DNA of 5,725 nt. Origin: Rhodospirillales bacterium. GTDB taxonomy: Bacteria; Pseudomonadota; Alphaproteobacteria; Rhodospirillales; Casp-alpha2. The notes under the pieces are model-generated. The model was given only the letters and a program-made list of their open reading frames with translations. It made no database searches and had not been told where the DNA came from. Below, in pieces: positions 1 through 5,602 of this stretch. The stretch is from assembly GCA_021775275.1 (NCBI GenBank), contig JAJFIE010000360.1:1-5725 (forward strand). The letters run 5' to 3'. Position 1 is the first letter of the stretch; each line of letters begins with the position of its first letter. Both the position numbers and the translations under genes were made by a program.

Positions 1-699
1 ATCTATATCGCCTTTCCACTGAAAGGATTTACATTTCAGTGGTATGAAAAAATGTTTGAGAGCGGGCCCCTGATCAATGCCCTGCAGAACAGCATAAAAC
101 TCGGTGTCGCCGTTTCCATCCTGAGCACGATTTTCGGCACATTGGCCGCGAAGGCGTTCACCCGCTACCGCATCCCCGGCGCCAAACCCCTGACGGCATT
201 CATCTCTATTCCGCTGGTTATTCCGTTGATCATCATGGGTATTTCCCTGCTGGTGGTGTTGAAGAGCGTCGATATCAAACTGTCGCTGTTCACCATCGGG
301 ATTGGCCATGTTGTTATTTGCGTGCCGTTTTCCATGTTCGTCATGATGTCACGACTCGAGGGTTTCGATAAAAGCATGGAAGAGGCCGCACAGGATCTGG
401 GCGAGACGCCGTGGATGACGTTCTGGCGGGTGACCTTCCCGCTGGTTGTTCCAGGTATCATCGCCAGCCTGCTGTTGGCCTTTACCATATCCTTCGACGA
501 ATTCATGCTGGCTTTTTTTCTTGGCGGTGATGAGCCAACCCTGCCGATCTATATGTGGAGCCAGCTTCGGTTCCCCACCAAACTACCCCCTGTGCTGGCC
601 CTGGGTTCAGCCATCCTCATGGTGTCCTTCTTCGTCGTGACCTTTGCTGAACTGGTCCGGCGTCGCGGGGTGCAAATGCAGACATCATCCGGAGCATAA
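1..699 (+). CDS. potC: Polyamine-type ABC transporter permease, PotC-like (5' end outside window)
   Basis: This is an inner-membrane permease of a binding-protein-dependent importer of the spermidine/putrescine class. The frame is open from base 1: codons 1-17 read IYIAFPLKGFTFQWYEK, which matches the conserved GFT-WY segment that follows the first membrane helix in PotC-like proteins. The ATG at 52 is therefore internal, and about 35-40 N-terminal residues, including helix 1, are missing. The 232 visible residues hold five hydrophobic segments, near visible residues 30-50, 62-87, 95-117, 147-172 and 197-219. The cytoplasmic EAA loop that docks on the ATPase lies at visible residues about 127-151 (EEAAQDLG, then FPLVVPG). 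The stop codon lies one base before the start of the ATPase gene, as expected for an operon. The family assignment is good. The substrate (polyamine or another small cation or amine) cannot be fixed from sequence alone. Confidence 0.9.
   Translation: MYIAFPLKGFTFQWYEKMFESGPLINALQNSIKLGVAVSILSTIFGTLAAKAFTRYRIPGAKPLTAFISIPLVIPLIIMGISLLVVLKSVDIKLSLFTIGIGHVVICVPFSMFVMMSRLEGFDKSMEEAAQDLGETPWMTFWRVTFPLVVPGIIASLLLAFTISFDEFMLAFFLGGDEPTLPIYMWSQLRFPTKLPPVLALGSAILMVSFFVVTFAELVRRRGVQMQTSSGA
691..694 (+). promoter_or_regulatory. Ribosome binding site that sets the ATPase start
   Basis: GGAG lies 6 nt before the ATG at 701. It supports 701 over the upstream in-frame ATG at 644. That longer start would add 19 residues with no family similarity and would overlap the permease by 56 nt. 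Confidence 0.75.
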
Positions 700-700
700 G

Positions 701-1798
701 ATGAGCGACGAGTCCTTTATTTCCATTCAGAGCCTTTCAAAGCACTTTGGCGAGGTGCGCGCCGTGGACGATGTCTCGTTCGACATTCGCCGGGGTGAAT
801 TTTTTGCTCTGCTTGGCCCCTCCGGGTGCGGCAAAACAACGCTGCTGCGTATGCTGGCCGGGTTCGAGATCCCCACCAAGGGTGAGATGTTCATTGATGG
901 CCAGCCCATTTCCAACATTCCGCCCCATGAACGCCCGGTCAATATGGTGTTCCAGAGTTATGCGATCTTCCCGCATCTGACCGTGCGTCAGAACATTGCC
1001 TTTGGTCTTCGCAAGGACAGGTTGTCCAAGGCGGAAATGATCCGCATGGTCGACGAGGCGCTGGAAATGATCGCGCTCCCCGGTTATGGCGAACGGGGTG
1101 CGGACGAGCTTTCCGGTGGCCAACGGCAGCGGGTCGCGCTGGCCCGGTCACTGATCAAGAAGCCCAAAGTGCTGTTGCTTGATGAACCACTGGGGGCGCT
1201 GGACAAGAAGCTTCGTGAGCAGATGCAGCTTGAGCTGCGCGACTTGCAGCGCGAGGTCGGCATCACCTTTGTTTTCGTGACCCACGATCAGGAAGAAGCC
1301 CTGACCATGTCCGACCGGATTGCCGTAATGCGCGCGGGCGAGGCGCTGGAAATCGATGAACCGGCGGTGCTGTATGAGCGGCCAAAGACACCGTTTTGCG
1401 CCGACTTCCTGGGCACCATGAATTTCTTCGGGGGCAAGGTATCCGCCATCGGCGGCGGTGAAGCCACCATCCAGACTGAAGACATGGGACAGATTGTCTC
1501 CCGGGGGCCGAACATGGACTTCCGGTCCGGCGATGACGTGATTGTCGCCATCCGCCCGGAGAACGTCGAAATTTCCATCGATAAGCCTGTTGATGCTTCC
1601 GCCGTGCTGGGACGGGTTCGCGCATCTGCGTACCTGGGTGATCGCGCCCACGTTTATGTCAATGTGGAGGGGCGTAGCGACCCGGTTCTTTCCGCCATGC
1701 AGAATCTGGGCGGTGCGGCATCGCGCATCGGCCGGGGCGAGCACGATGTCTGGCTCACCTGGTCGGAAGAGTCCGCTGTTATCCTGCCGCCTGTCTAG
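701..1798 (+). CDS. potA: ABC transporter ATP-binding protein, PotA-like
   Basis: This is the cytoplasmic ATPase that energises the permease encoded just upstream. The 365-residue length is normal for PotA-type subunits. Every nucleotide-binding motif is intact and in order: Walker [10 protein letters not shown] at 39-47, Q-loop Gln85 in [13 protein letters not shown], signature LSGGQ at 137-141, Walker B VLLLDEP at 157-163, D-loop GALD at 165-168, and H-loop His195 in THDQEEA. After residue about 235 comes the C-terminal beta-rich TOBE-type domain ([10 protein letters not shown], then IRPENVEIS near 284-292), typical of polyamine, iron and sugar importers. The start at 701 follows the permease stop by one base and has a good GGAG site. 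Its TAG stop overlaps the stop of the convergent gene. The wording around the Q-loop resembles PotA more than FbpC (iron), but the substrate is inferred. Confidence 0.93.
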   Translation: MSDESFISIQSLSKHFGEVRAVDDVSFDIRRGEFFALLGPSGCGKTTLLRMLAGFEIPTKGEMFIDGQPISNIPPHERPVNMVFQSYAIFPHLTVRQNIAFGLRKDRLSKAEMIRMVDEALEMIALPGYGERGADELSGGQRQRVALARSLIKKPKVLLLDEPLGALDKKLREQMQLELRDLQREVGITFVFVTHDQEEALTMSDRIAVMRAGEALEIDEPAVLYERPKTPFCADFLGTMNFFGGKVSAIGGGEATIQTEDMGQIVSRGPNMDFRSGDDVIVAIRPENVEISIDKPVDASAVLGRVRASAYLGDRAHVYVNVEGRSDPVLSAMQNLGGAASRIGRGEHDVWLTWSEESAVILPPV

Positions 1799-2229
1799 TC
1801 AGGTTCCACACGCACAGCCGTGCCGCTGGCGACCAGAAACAGCATATTCTTTCCATCGCCGGAAATTTCGTTGTAGTCCAGATCAACCGCCACAACGGCA
1901 TTGGCGCCCGCAATCAGGGCTTCGCGGCGTAATTCCGACAGGCAGGTCCGACGCGCGTCGCGCAGGACTTTCTGCGAAGACGAAGAGCGTCCGCCCAGAA
2001 TATCGGTGATGCTGGCGAAGAAATCGCGGAACAGGTTCATGCCGAACACACATTCTGCGGTGATGACTTCCAGCCTTTCGACAACCCTGTATTCGTCCAT
2101 GACGGGTTCCGTAGTGACAATGATATCCCCGGCAATCTGGTCGATGACCTCGGTCGGCAGTTCGTCATACTGCTTGTTGTCGATCAGTTCCTGAATCTTT
2201 TCTTCGCTCTTGCCGAAAAGTCCGAACAT
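1795..2229 (-). CDS. UPF0145/YbjQ-like protein (putative heavy-metal-binding domain family)
   Basis: A 144-residue protein of the YbjQ (UPF0145, formerly DUF74) family. The family signatures are IVTTEPV at 37-43, the [20 protein letters not shown] stretch at 63-82, the [10 protein letters not shown] helix near 92-104, [12 protein letters not shown] at 108-119 and a closing SGTAVRVE at 135-142. Family proteins are believed to form oligomers; a metal-binding role has been proposed but their function is not established. This copy is longer than the usual 105-110 residues because of about 35 N-terminal residues ([20 protein letters not shown] and onward) that look soluble and helical. A GGAG site at 2239-2236 sits 6 nt before the ATG. 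The gene begins 16 nt after the cysteine hydrolase gene and is the last of the minus-strand cluster, sharing CTAG with the ATPase stop. Confidence 0.88.
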   Translation of the reverse strand: MFGLFGKSEEKIQELIDNKQYDELPTEVIDQIAGDIIVTTEPVMDEYRVVERLEVITAECVFGMNLFRDFFASITDILGGRSSSSQKVLRDARRTCLSELRREALIAGANAVVAVDLDYNEISGDGKNMLFLVASGTAVRVEPD

Positions 2230-2235
2230 TGTGGT

Positions 2236-2239
2236 CTCC
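2236..2239 (-). promoter_or_regulatory. Ribosome binding site of the YbjQ-like gene
   Basis: On the minus strand GGAG lies 6 nt before the ATG, inside the 16-nt gap after the hydrolase stop. This confirms the start and shows the gene can be translated from a shared message. Confidence 0.65.
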
Positions 2240-2245
2240 AGTTTT

Positions 2246-2911
2246 CTAACGCGATGATGGTGTCAGTGCGTCACGGAATTCTTTGCTGTGGGCAATCCAG
2301 CCGAACAGGTTTCCTTCGCTGCGGATAATCTGTCGGACGGCGTCTTCCAGACCTGCGTCCAGCGCCGCGCAGCAGTCATCCAGCGTCAGACACCAGTATC
2401 CCCGGTCCACCGCATCGCGCAGCGTGGAATGCACACAGCATTGATAGGTGACGCCCATGATGATGAGATGTGAGACGTCCTGCGCCTGCAAATGATCTTC
2501 CAGATCCGTCGCATAGAAGGCGCTGAAGCCCGGCTTGTCGATCACATGCTCGCCCGGCCCCGGTTGCATCCGGGCGATAAAATCATGGCCGGGTTCGCCA
2601 CGGATCAGGCACCGTCCCAGTGGCCCTTCACGGCCGACATAATCCGATTGTTTTTTTAGCGGATTCAGGTCCGAAAGATCGGGCTGATAGGCTTCCCGTG
2701 TATGAATGATCCGGATGCCTGCTGTCCGCGCTGCGATCACTGCCGCCTGCGCCACCGGGACCACGGCGGCCAGTCGTTCTGTGCCGGCGCCGCCCGCGTT
2801 ACATCCGCCATCGGCGTCGATGAAGTCGCGCTGGAAGTCGATGGCGATCAGGGCTGTGTGGGCGGGATCGAAATCAAATGTCCGCTGGTCGTCGCAGGTT
2901 ACAGAGATCAT
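2246..2911 (-). CDS. Isochorismatase-family cysteine hydrolase
   Basis: A 221-residue soluble enzyme of the isochorismatase-like superfamily, which also includes biuret hydrolase, RutB, nicotinamidase and N-carbamoylsarcosine amidase. The three catalytic positions can be placed: Asp25 in [10 protein letters not shown], Lys126 in [10 protein letters not shown], and Cys159 in [16 protein letters not shown], where the Val-Thr just before is the usual cis-peptide site. The nucleophile is the second of two adjacent cysteines (Cys158-Cys159), judged by the CV-STLRDA spacing shared with RutB-type enzymes. An intact Cys nucleophile favours an amidohydrolase acting on a C-N bond over true isochorismatase, which lacks the Cys. 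The substrate is unknown. The gene starts 11 nt after the fumarase stop, and I see no convincing Shine-Dalgarno sequence, so translation may be coupled to that of the fumarase. Next downstream is the YbjQ-like gene, 16 nt away. Confidence 0.88.
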   Translation of the reverse strand: MISVTCDDQRTFDFDPAHTALIAIDFQRDFIDADGGCNAGGAGTERLAAVVPVAQAAVIAARTAGIRIIHTREAYQPDLSDLNPLKKQSDYVGREGPLGRCLIRGEPGHDFIARMQPGPGEHVIDKPGFSAFYATDLEDHLQAQDVSHLIIMGVTYQCCVHSTLRDAVDRGYWCLTLDDCCAALDAGLEDAVRQIIRSEGNLFGWIAHSKEFRDALTPSSR

Positions 2912-2922
2912 CGGGATTGCGC

Positions 2923-4542
2923 CTATGCGGGAACAAATTCCTGGAAAAAATCATTACCCTTGTCATCGATAACGATAAAGGCCGGGAAGTTTTCGACCTC
3001 GATGCGCCAGATGGCTTCCATACCCAGTTCGGGGTATTCCACCACCTCGACCTTCTTGATGCAGTCCTGCGCCACGCGGGCGCCGGGGCCGCCGATGGAG
3101 CCCAGATAAAATCCGCCGTGGGCCTGACAGGCCTGGGTGACGGCTTTGGACCGGTTGCCCTTGGCCAGCATGACCATGGAGCCGTGCGCCGCCTGAAACT
3201 GGTCAACATAGGAATCCATGCGCCCAGCCGTGGTCGGGCCGAACGAGCCGGACGCGAATCCTTCCGGTGTTTTCGCAGGGCCGGCATAATAAACGGCGTG
3301 GTTCTTTAAATAATCGGGCATATCCTCGCCATGATCCAGCCGCTCTTTCAATTTGGCGTGGGCGATATCGCGGGCGACGATCAACGGCCCGGTGAGGTTC
3401 AGGCGGGTCTTCACCGGATGACGCGTCAGCATGCCGAGGATGTCGCTCATGGGCTGGTTCAGGTCCACATCCACGACGTCGCTGTTTAAATGACTGTCAT
3501 CCACATCGGGCATGTACTGCGCCGGGTTGGTTTCAAGCTGCTCGATGAACACACCATCAGAGGTGATCTTGCCCAGACACTGGCGGTCGGCGGAGCACGA
3601 CACGCCGATGCCCACCGGGCAGGATGCGCCATGACGGGGCAGGCGGATCACGCGCACGTCGTGACAGAAATACTTGCCGCCAAATTGCGCGCCGATGCCC
3701 ATGCTCTGGGTCATCCTGTGGACTTCCGCCTCCAGTTCCGGATCGCGAAACGCCTGACCGTGCTCGTTACCGCCCGTGGGCAGGCCGTCCAGATAGCGCG
3801 TACTGGCCAGCTTGACCGTCTTCAGGTTCTGTTCCGCTGAAGTGCCGCCGATCACCACGACCAGATGATAGGGCGGACAGGCCGCCGTGCCGAGGGTGCG
3901 GATATTGGCGTCGAGGAACGTCATCAGGCTATCGGGGTTCAACACCGCCTTGGTCTGCTGATACAGGAAGGTCTTGTTGGCGGAACCGCCGCCCTTGGCC
4001 ATGAACAGGAATTTGTAGGCGCTTCCGGAAGTCGCATACAGGTCGATCTGGGCGGGCAGGTTGTTACCGGTGTTGACCTCGTTATACATGTCGAGGGGGG
4101 CCAGCTGGCTGTAGCGCAGGTTGGCCTCGGCGTAGGTTTTCAGAACGCCCTTGGCGATGGCGGCCTCGTCATCGGCGCCGGTCCAGACATTCTGGCCTTT
4201 CTTGCCCATGACGATGGCGGTGCCGGTGTCCTGACACATGGGCAGCACACCGCCTGCGGAAATGTTGGCATTCTTCAGCAGGTCGATGGCGACGAAGCGG
4301 TCGTTATCGGAGGCCTCCGGATCATCCAGAATGCCGGCCAGCTGTTTCAGGTGTCCGGGGCGCAGCAGATGGGCGATATCGCGCATGGCCTCGGCGGTCA
4401 GCAGGGTCAGTGCTTCAGGTTCGATTTTCAGGACATCATGGCCGTCGAACGACGCCACGCTGACATGATCCGGTGTGATCTGACGATAGGGCGTTGAATC
4501 GTCGCTTAAGGGGAACATTTCATGATACTGGAAGTCGGTCAT
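2923..4542 (-). CDS. fumA: Fumarate hydratase, class I (iron-sulfur, FumA/FumB type)
   Basis: This enzyme interconverts fumarate and L-malate in the TCA cycle, using an oxygen-sensitive [4Fe-4S] cluster. The 539 residues align along their whole length with E. coli FumA as I recall it (548 aa). The cluster cysteines are Cys103 (LPMCQDTGT), Cys222 (AACPPYHL) and Cys316 (GVSCSADR), equivalent to E. coli 105, 224 and 318. In the C-terminal domain, [12 protein letters not shown] holds the catalytic Thr437 and Arg441, with Lys461 in AKGNRS; these match Thr467, Arg471 and Lys491 of the Leishmania enzyme. The N-terminal DHVSV and the C-terminal [19 protein letters not shown] blocks are also conserved. 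The protein looks complete and functional, and no signal peptide is seen. GGAAAG at 4555-4550 lies 7 nt before the ATG. It starts 17 nt after sspB and ends 11 nt before the hydrolase, so it is probably in one operon with them. Confidence 0.97.
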   Translation of the reverse strand: MTDFQYHEMFPLSDDSTPYRQITPDHVSVASFDGHDVLKIEPEALTLLTAEAMRDIAHLLRPGHLKQLAGILDDPEASDNDRFVAIDLLKNANISAGGVLPMCQDTGTAIVMGKKGQNVWTGADDEAAIAKGVLKTYAEANLRYSQLAPLDMYNEVNTGNNLPAQIDLYATSGSAYKFLFMAKGGGSANKTFLYQQTKAVLNPDSLMTFLDANIRTLGTAACPPYHLVVVIGGTSAEQNLKTVKLASTRYLDGLPTGGNEHGQAFRDPELEAEVHRMTQSMGIGAQFGGKYFCHDVRVIRLPRHGASCPVGIGVSCSADRQCLGKITSDGVFIEQLETNPAQYMPDVDDSHLNSDVVDVDLNQPMSDILGMLTRHPVKTRLNLTGPLIVARDIAHAKLKERLDHGEDMPDYLKNHAVYYAGPAKTPEGFASGSFGPTTAGRMDSYVDQFQAAHGSMVMLAKGNRSKAVTQACQAHGGFYLGSIGGPGARVAQDCIKKVEVVEYPELGMEAIWRIEVENFPAFIVIDDKGNDFFQEFVPA

Positions 4543-4559
4543 GGGCTGTCTTTCCGGGG

Positions 4560-5219
4560 CTACTTTTTCCGGAAGGCGTCCAGCGCAATGACCTCGCCGG
4601 TCGGCGCATCGTCAGCCGGAGCGTCATCGGTATCGGTATCGCCGCCGCCCTTATCCTTCTTGCCGGTATTTTTTCCGGCCCCACCTTTTCCGGTGCCGGC
4701 CTTCCCGATAGTATCCAGGGCGTCATCTGCGGTTTCCTTCGATGTTTGCAATGTTGAAACGGGTTTCAACGTGGTCGATGCCTGGGCGCGGTCCTGCTCT
4801 ACAGCAGGCGGCTCGAAGGGATAGTCGTATTCTTCCAGATCGTCTTCATCGACTTCGGTTGTTTTCAGCTGTAAGCCGAAGTTCACGGAGGGATCGGTGA
4901 AGCCGGTAATCTCGTCAAACGGAATATCAAGGTTCACCGCCTGCCCGTTGAAGCGCAGGGTGACGAAAAAACGGTCTTCCTCGACGCTCAGGTTTTCGTA
5001 CTGATGTTGCAGCACGATGGTCATTTCATGGGGGTGCTGGACCCGCAGGTAATCGGGCAGCGTGATGGCATCGGTATCGGTGCGGAAGGTCACATAGAAA
5101 TGATGCTCGCCGATGATGCCGTTTTCTGCCGTAAAGGCCAGAGCCTGACGGATCACACCACGGAGCGCATCTTCAATCCAGTGGTCGTAACGGATGGGGT
5201 CGTTTTCATCGAATTCCAT
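4560..5219 (-). CDS. sspB: SspB-family ClpXP adaptor (alphaproteobacterial type)
   Basis: This adaptor binds the ssrA degradation tag on ribosome-rescued proteins and brings them to the ClpXP protease. The folded core, residues about 8-120, carries the alphaproteobacterial hallmarks: [19 protein letters not shown] near the N-terminus, [11 protein letters not shown] (37-47), [18 protein letters not shown] (62-79), [25 protein letters not shown] (99-118). Residues about 121-209 form an acidic, then Gly/Lys/Asp-rich, low-complexity linker that is probably disordered. The protein ends in [10 protein letters not shown] (210-219), the expected ClpX-docking tail. That is two tethers' worth of logic in one chain: the core holds the tag and the tail holds ClpX. 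The gene lies just downstream of the tmRNA gene that encodes the tag and 17 nt before fumA. The ATG at 5219 is the only in-frame ATG after a TGA at 5240-5238. Confidence 0.95.
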   Translation of the reverse strand: MEFDENDPIRYDHWIEDALRGVIRQALAFTAENGIIGEHHFYVTFRTDTDAITLPDYLRVQHPHEMTIVLQHQYENLSVEEDRFFVTLRFNGQAVNLDIPFDEITGFTDPSVNFGLQLKTTEVDEDDLEEYDYPFEPPAVEQDRAQASTTLKPVSTLQTSKETADDALDTIGKAGTGKGGAGKNTGKKDKGGGDTDTDDAPADDAPTGEVIALDAFRKK

Positions 5220-5233
5220 GATCGGGCCGATTG

Positions 5234-5239
5234 CTCCTC
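5234..5239 (-). promoter_or_regulatory. Distant ribosome binding site of sspB
   Basis: GAGGAG is a strong Shine-Dalgarno match, but it lies 14 nt before the sspB ATG, about twice the usual distance. The spacer contains the palindrome ATCGGCCCGAT (5231-5221), which could fold and shorten the gap or block the start. No closer purine-rich site is present. Confidence 0.5.
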
Positions 5240-5335
5240 AAACCGTTTTGCCTCTTATCCATCCCACCCCACCCTTTATTTTTTTCGGGGCGCGGAGTGG
5301 GAGGCTTCTGTTGCCAGGTGCCTCCCGAACCCCGT

Positions 5336-5357
5336 AGTTACTGCTTACGCAGCAACT
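5336..5357 (-). other. tmRNA hairpin holding the tag stop codon (P5-like)
   Basis: AGTTGCTGC (5357-5349) pairs with GCAGTAACT (5344-5336), nine pairs with one G-U. The loop is GTAA (5348-5345), a GNRA tetraloop that contains the whole TAA stop codon. The last tag codons form the 5' strand of the stem. Confidence 0.75.
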
Positions 5358-5380
5358 GCAAATGCCTCATTATCGTTGGC
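5345..5380 (-). other. tmRNA tag reading frame (ANDNEAFAVAA, stop)
   Basis: The resume codon GCC (5380-5378) is followed by ten more codons and TAA (5347-5345). The encoded peptide is ANDNEAFAVAA; with the alanine carried on the tmRNA the tag is AANDNEAFAVAA. The AANDN start is the part expected to be read by SspB, and the final AVAA the part read by ClpX. The frame starts without an initiation codon, as it should in tmRNA. Confidence 0.93.
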
Positions 5381-5390
5381 ATTTGTAGAA

Positions 5391-5418
5391 ATGGCCCGGT
5401 AACGGCGGAACCATGCCG
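5391..5418 (-). other. tmRNA pseudoknot PK1
   Basis: Stem 1 is CGGC (5418-5415) with GCCG (5406-5403). Stem 2 is ATGGTTC (5414-5408) with GGGCCAT (5397-5391), including two G-U pairs. One base separates the stems and five bases (TTACC, 5402-5398) cross back, the classic H-type geometry. It ends 10 nt before the resume codon, about where PK1 sits in other tmRNAs. An alternative pairing of CTCGG (5420-5416) with CCGGG (5399-5395) is possible. Confidence 0.7.
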
Positions 5419-5465
5419 AGCAAAAACTGAGCCTTTACCACACGCGTCGATCCTATTTCGCCCCC

Positions 5466-5487
5466 ATAAACATCACAAAGGAAATTA
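5466..5487 (-). other. Intervening segment removed from the tmRNA precursor
   Basis: These 22 nt lie between the encoded CCA and the first G of the coding piece. They are AT-rich (5 of 22 bases are G or C) against GC-rich flanks, and cap the acceptor stem as a loop. By analogy with Caulobacter, RNase P would cut the 5' side of the coding piece and tRNA 3'-end nucleases the other side. Confidence 0.8.
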
Positions 5488-5569
5488 TGGTGGAGGCGCC
5501 GGGTACCGCCCCCGGGTCCGCTATGCTTATTTCGAACAGCGTTTATCGCCATAGTCGGTTTCCCGACCC
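5488..5569 (-). ncRNA. tmRNA acceptor piece
   Basis: This part gives the tRNA-like 3' half. Near its 5' end GTCGG-GAAA-CCGAC (5567-5554) is a perfect 5-bp hairpin with a GNRA loop. The T arm is CCGGG (5515-5511) and CCCGG (5503-5499) around the loop GGCGGTA (5510-5504). It is followed by the acceptor strand CGCCTCC, discriminator A at 5491 and an encoded CCA at 5490-5488. The 5' end is placed from the promoter and hairpin. Confidence 0.85.
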
Positions 5570-5573
5570 TTCT

Positions 5574-5602
5574 AATATAGAAAGCCGGAGCGGCGTTGGA
5601 AA
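5574..5602 (-). promoter_or_regulatory. Probable sigma-70-type promoter of ssrA
   Basis: TATATT (5579-5574) fits a -10 box (five of six to TATAAT). TTTCCA (5602-5597) is a weaker -35 box (four of six to TTGACA), with a 17-nt spacer. A start about 7 nt downstream falls at 5567-5569, right at the first tmRNA hairpin. That agreement is the main support. The heptamer GGCTTTC occurs twice, at 5605-5599 and 5586-5580, covering the -35 box and the base before the -10. Confidence 0.6.

Larger units (their letters stand above)
5285..5465 (-). ncRNA. tmRNA coding piece
   Basis: The piece begins with the acceptor strand GGGGGCG and a D-arm-like stretch with GGATCGACGCG, as in other tmRNAs. Pseudoknot PK1 (5418-5391) comes next, then a 10-nt linker (5390-5381), the tag frame and the stop-codon hairpin (5357-5336). 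At the 3' end GGGAGGC (5326-5320) pairs with GCCTCCC (5305-5299) around a 14-nt loop, nested inside CGGGG (5334-5330) with CCCCG (5290-5286). The 3' end is taken as the base after that outer stem and is approximate. Confidence 0.8.
5285..5569 (-). ncRNA. ssrA: Transfer-messenger RNA, circularly permuted two-piece form
   Basis: tmRNA enters stalled ribosomes charged with alanine, supplies a short reading frame, and so releases the ribosome and adds a degradation tag. Here the tRNA-like 3' end comes first in the gene (acceptor piece, about 5569-5488, ending CCTCCACCA). A 22-nt spacer follows, then the 5' end (coding piece, from 5465). The two pieces form a 7-bp acceptor stem: GGGGGCG (5465-5459) with CGCCTCC (5498-5492). 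Its third pair is G-U, the alanine identity signal. A likely P2 helix joins CGC-G-TGTG (5446-5439) to CATAGCG (5525-5519) with one bulged G. The coding piece adds a pseudoknot, a tag frame (5380-5345), a hairpin around the tag stop, and a closing GC-rich hairpin ending near 5286. This layout is known for alphaproteobacteria. The outer ends are inferred from the promoter and folds and may be off by several bases. Confidence 0.95.

Noticed and set aside
52..54. ATG at 52 as the start of the permease
   Set aside because: The frame is open to the window edge, and the residues before it match the conserved region after helix 1 of PotC-like permeases.
644..700. Upstream ATG for the ATPase gene
   Set aside because: It overlaps the permease by 56 nt, lacks a good ribosome binding site and adds a segment unlike the family; the ATG at 701 has GGAG at 6 nt.
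1148..1744. A 198-codon minus-strand frame inside the ATPase gene
   Set aside because: It is antisense to a complete ABC ATPase with every motif intact and has no domain of its own.
3865..4497. A 210-codon open frame on the plus strand
   Set aside because: It is antisense to the fumarase gene, which is conserved along its whole length. Long antisense frames are common opposite GC-rich genes, and the translation is a Gly/Val/Ala-rich sequence with no known domain.
5286..5334. Rho-independent terminator after ssrA
   Set aside because: The GC-rich hairpin is real on the minus strand, but it is followed by an A-run rather than a T-run, so it fits a tmRNA 3' structure and not a terminator. On the plus strand the T-run precedes the hairpin, so it does not terminate that way either.
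5370..5552. A 60-codon minus-strand ORF and overlapping plus-strand ORFs across the right end
   Set aside because: They lie across the acceptor and coding pieces of the tmRNA, have no family similarity, and are explained by the RNA gene.
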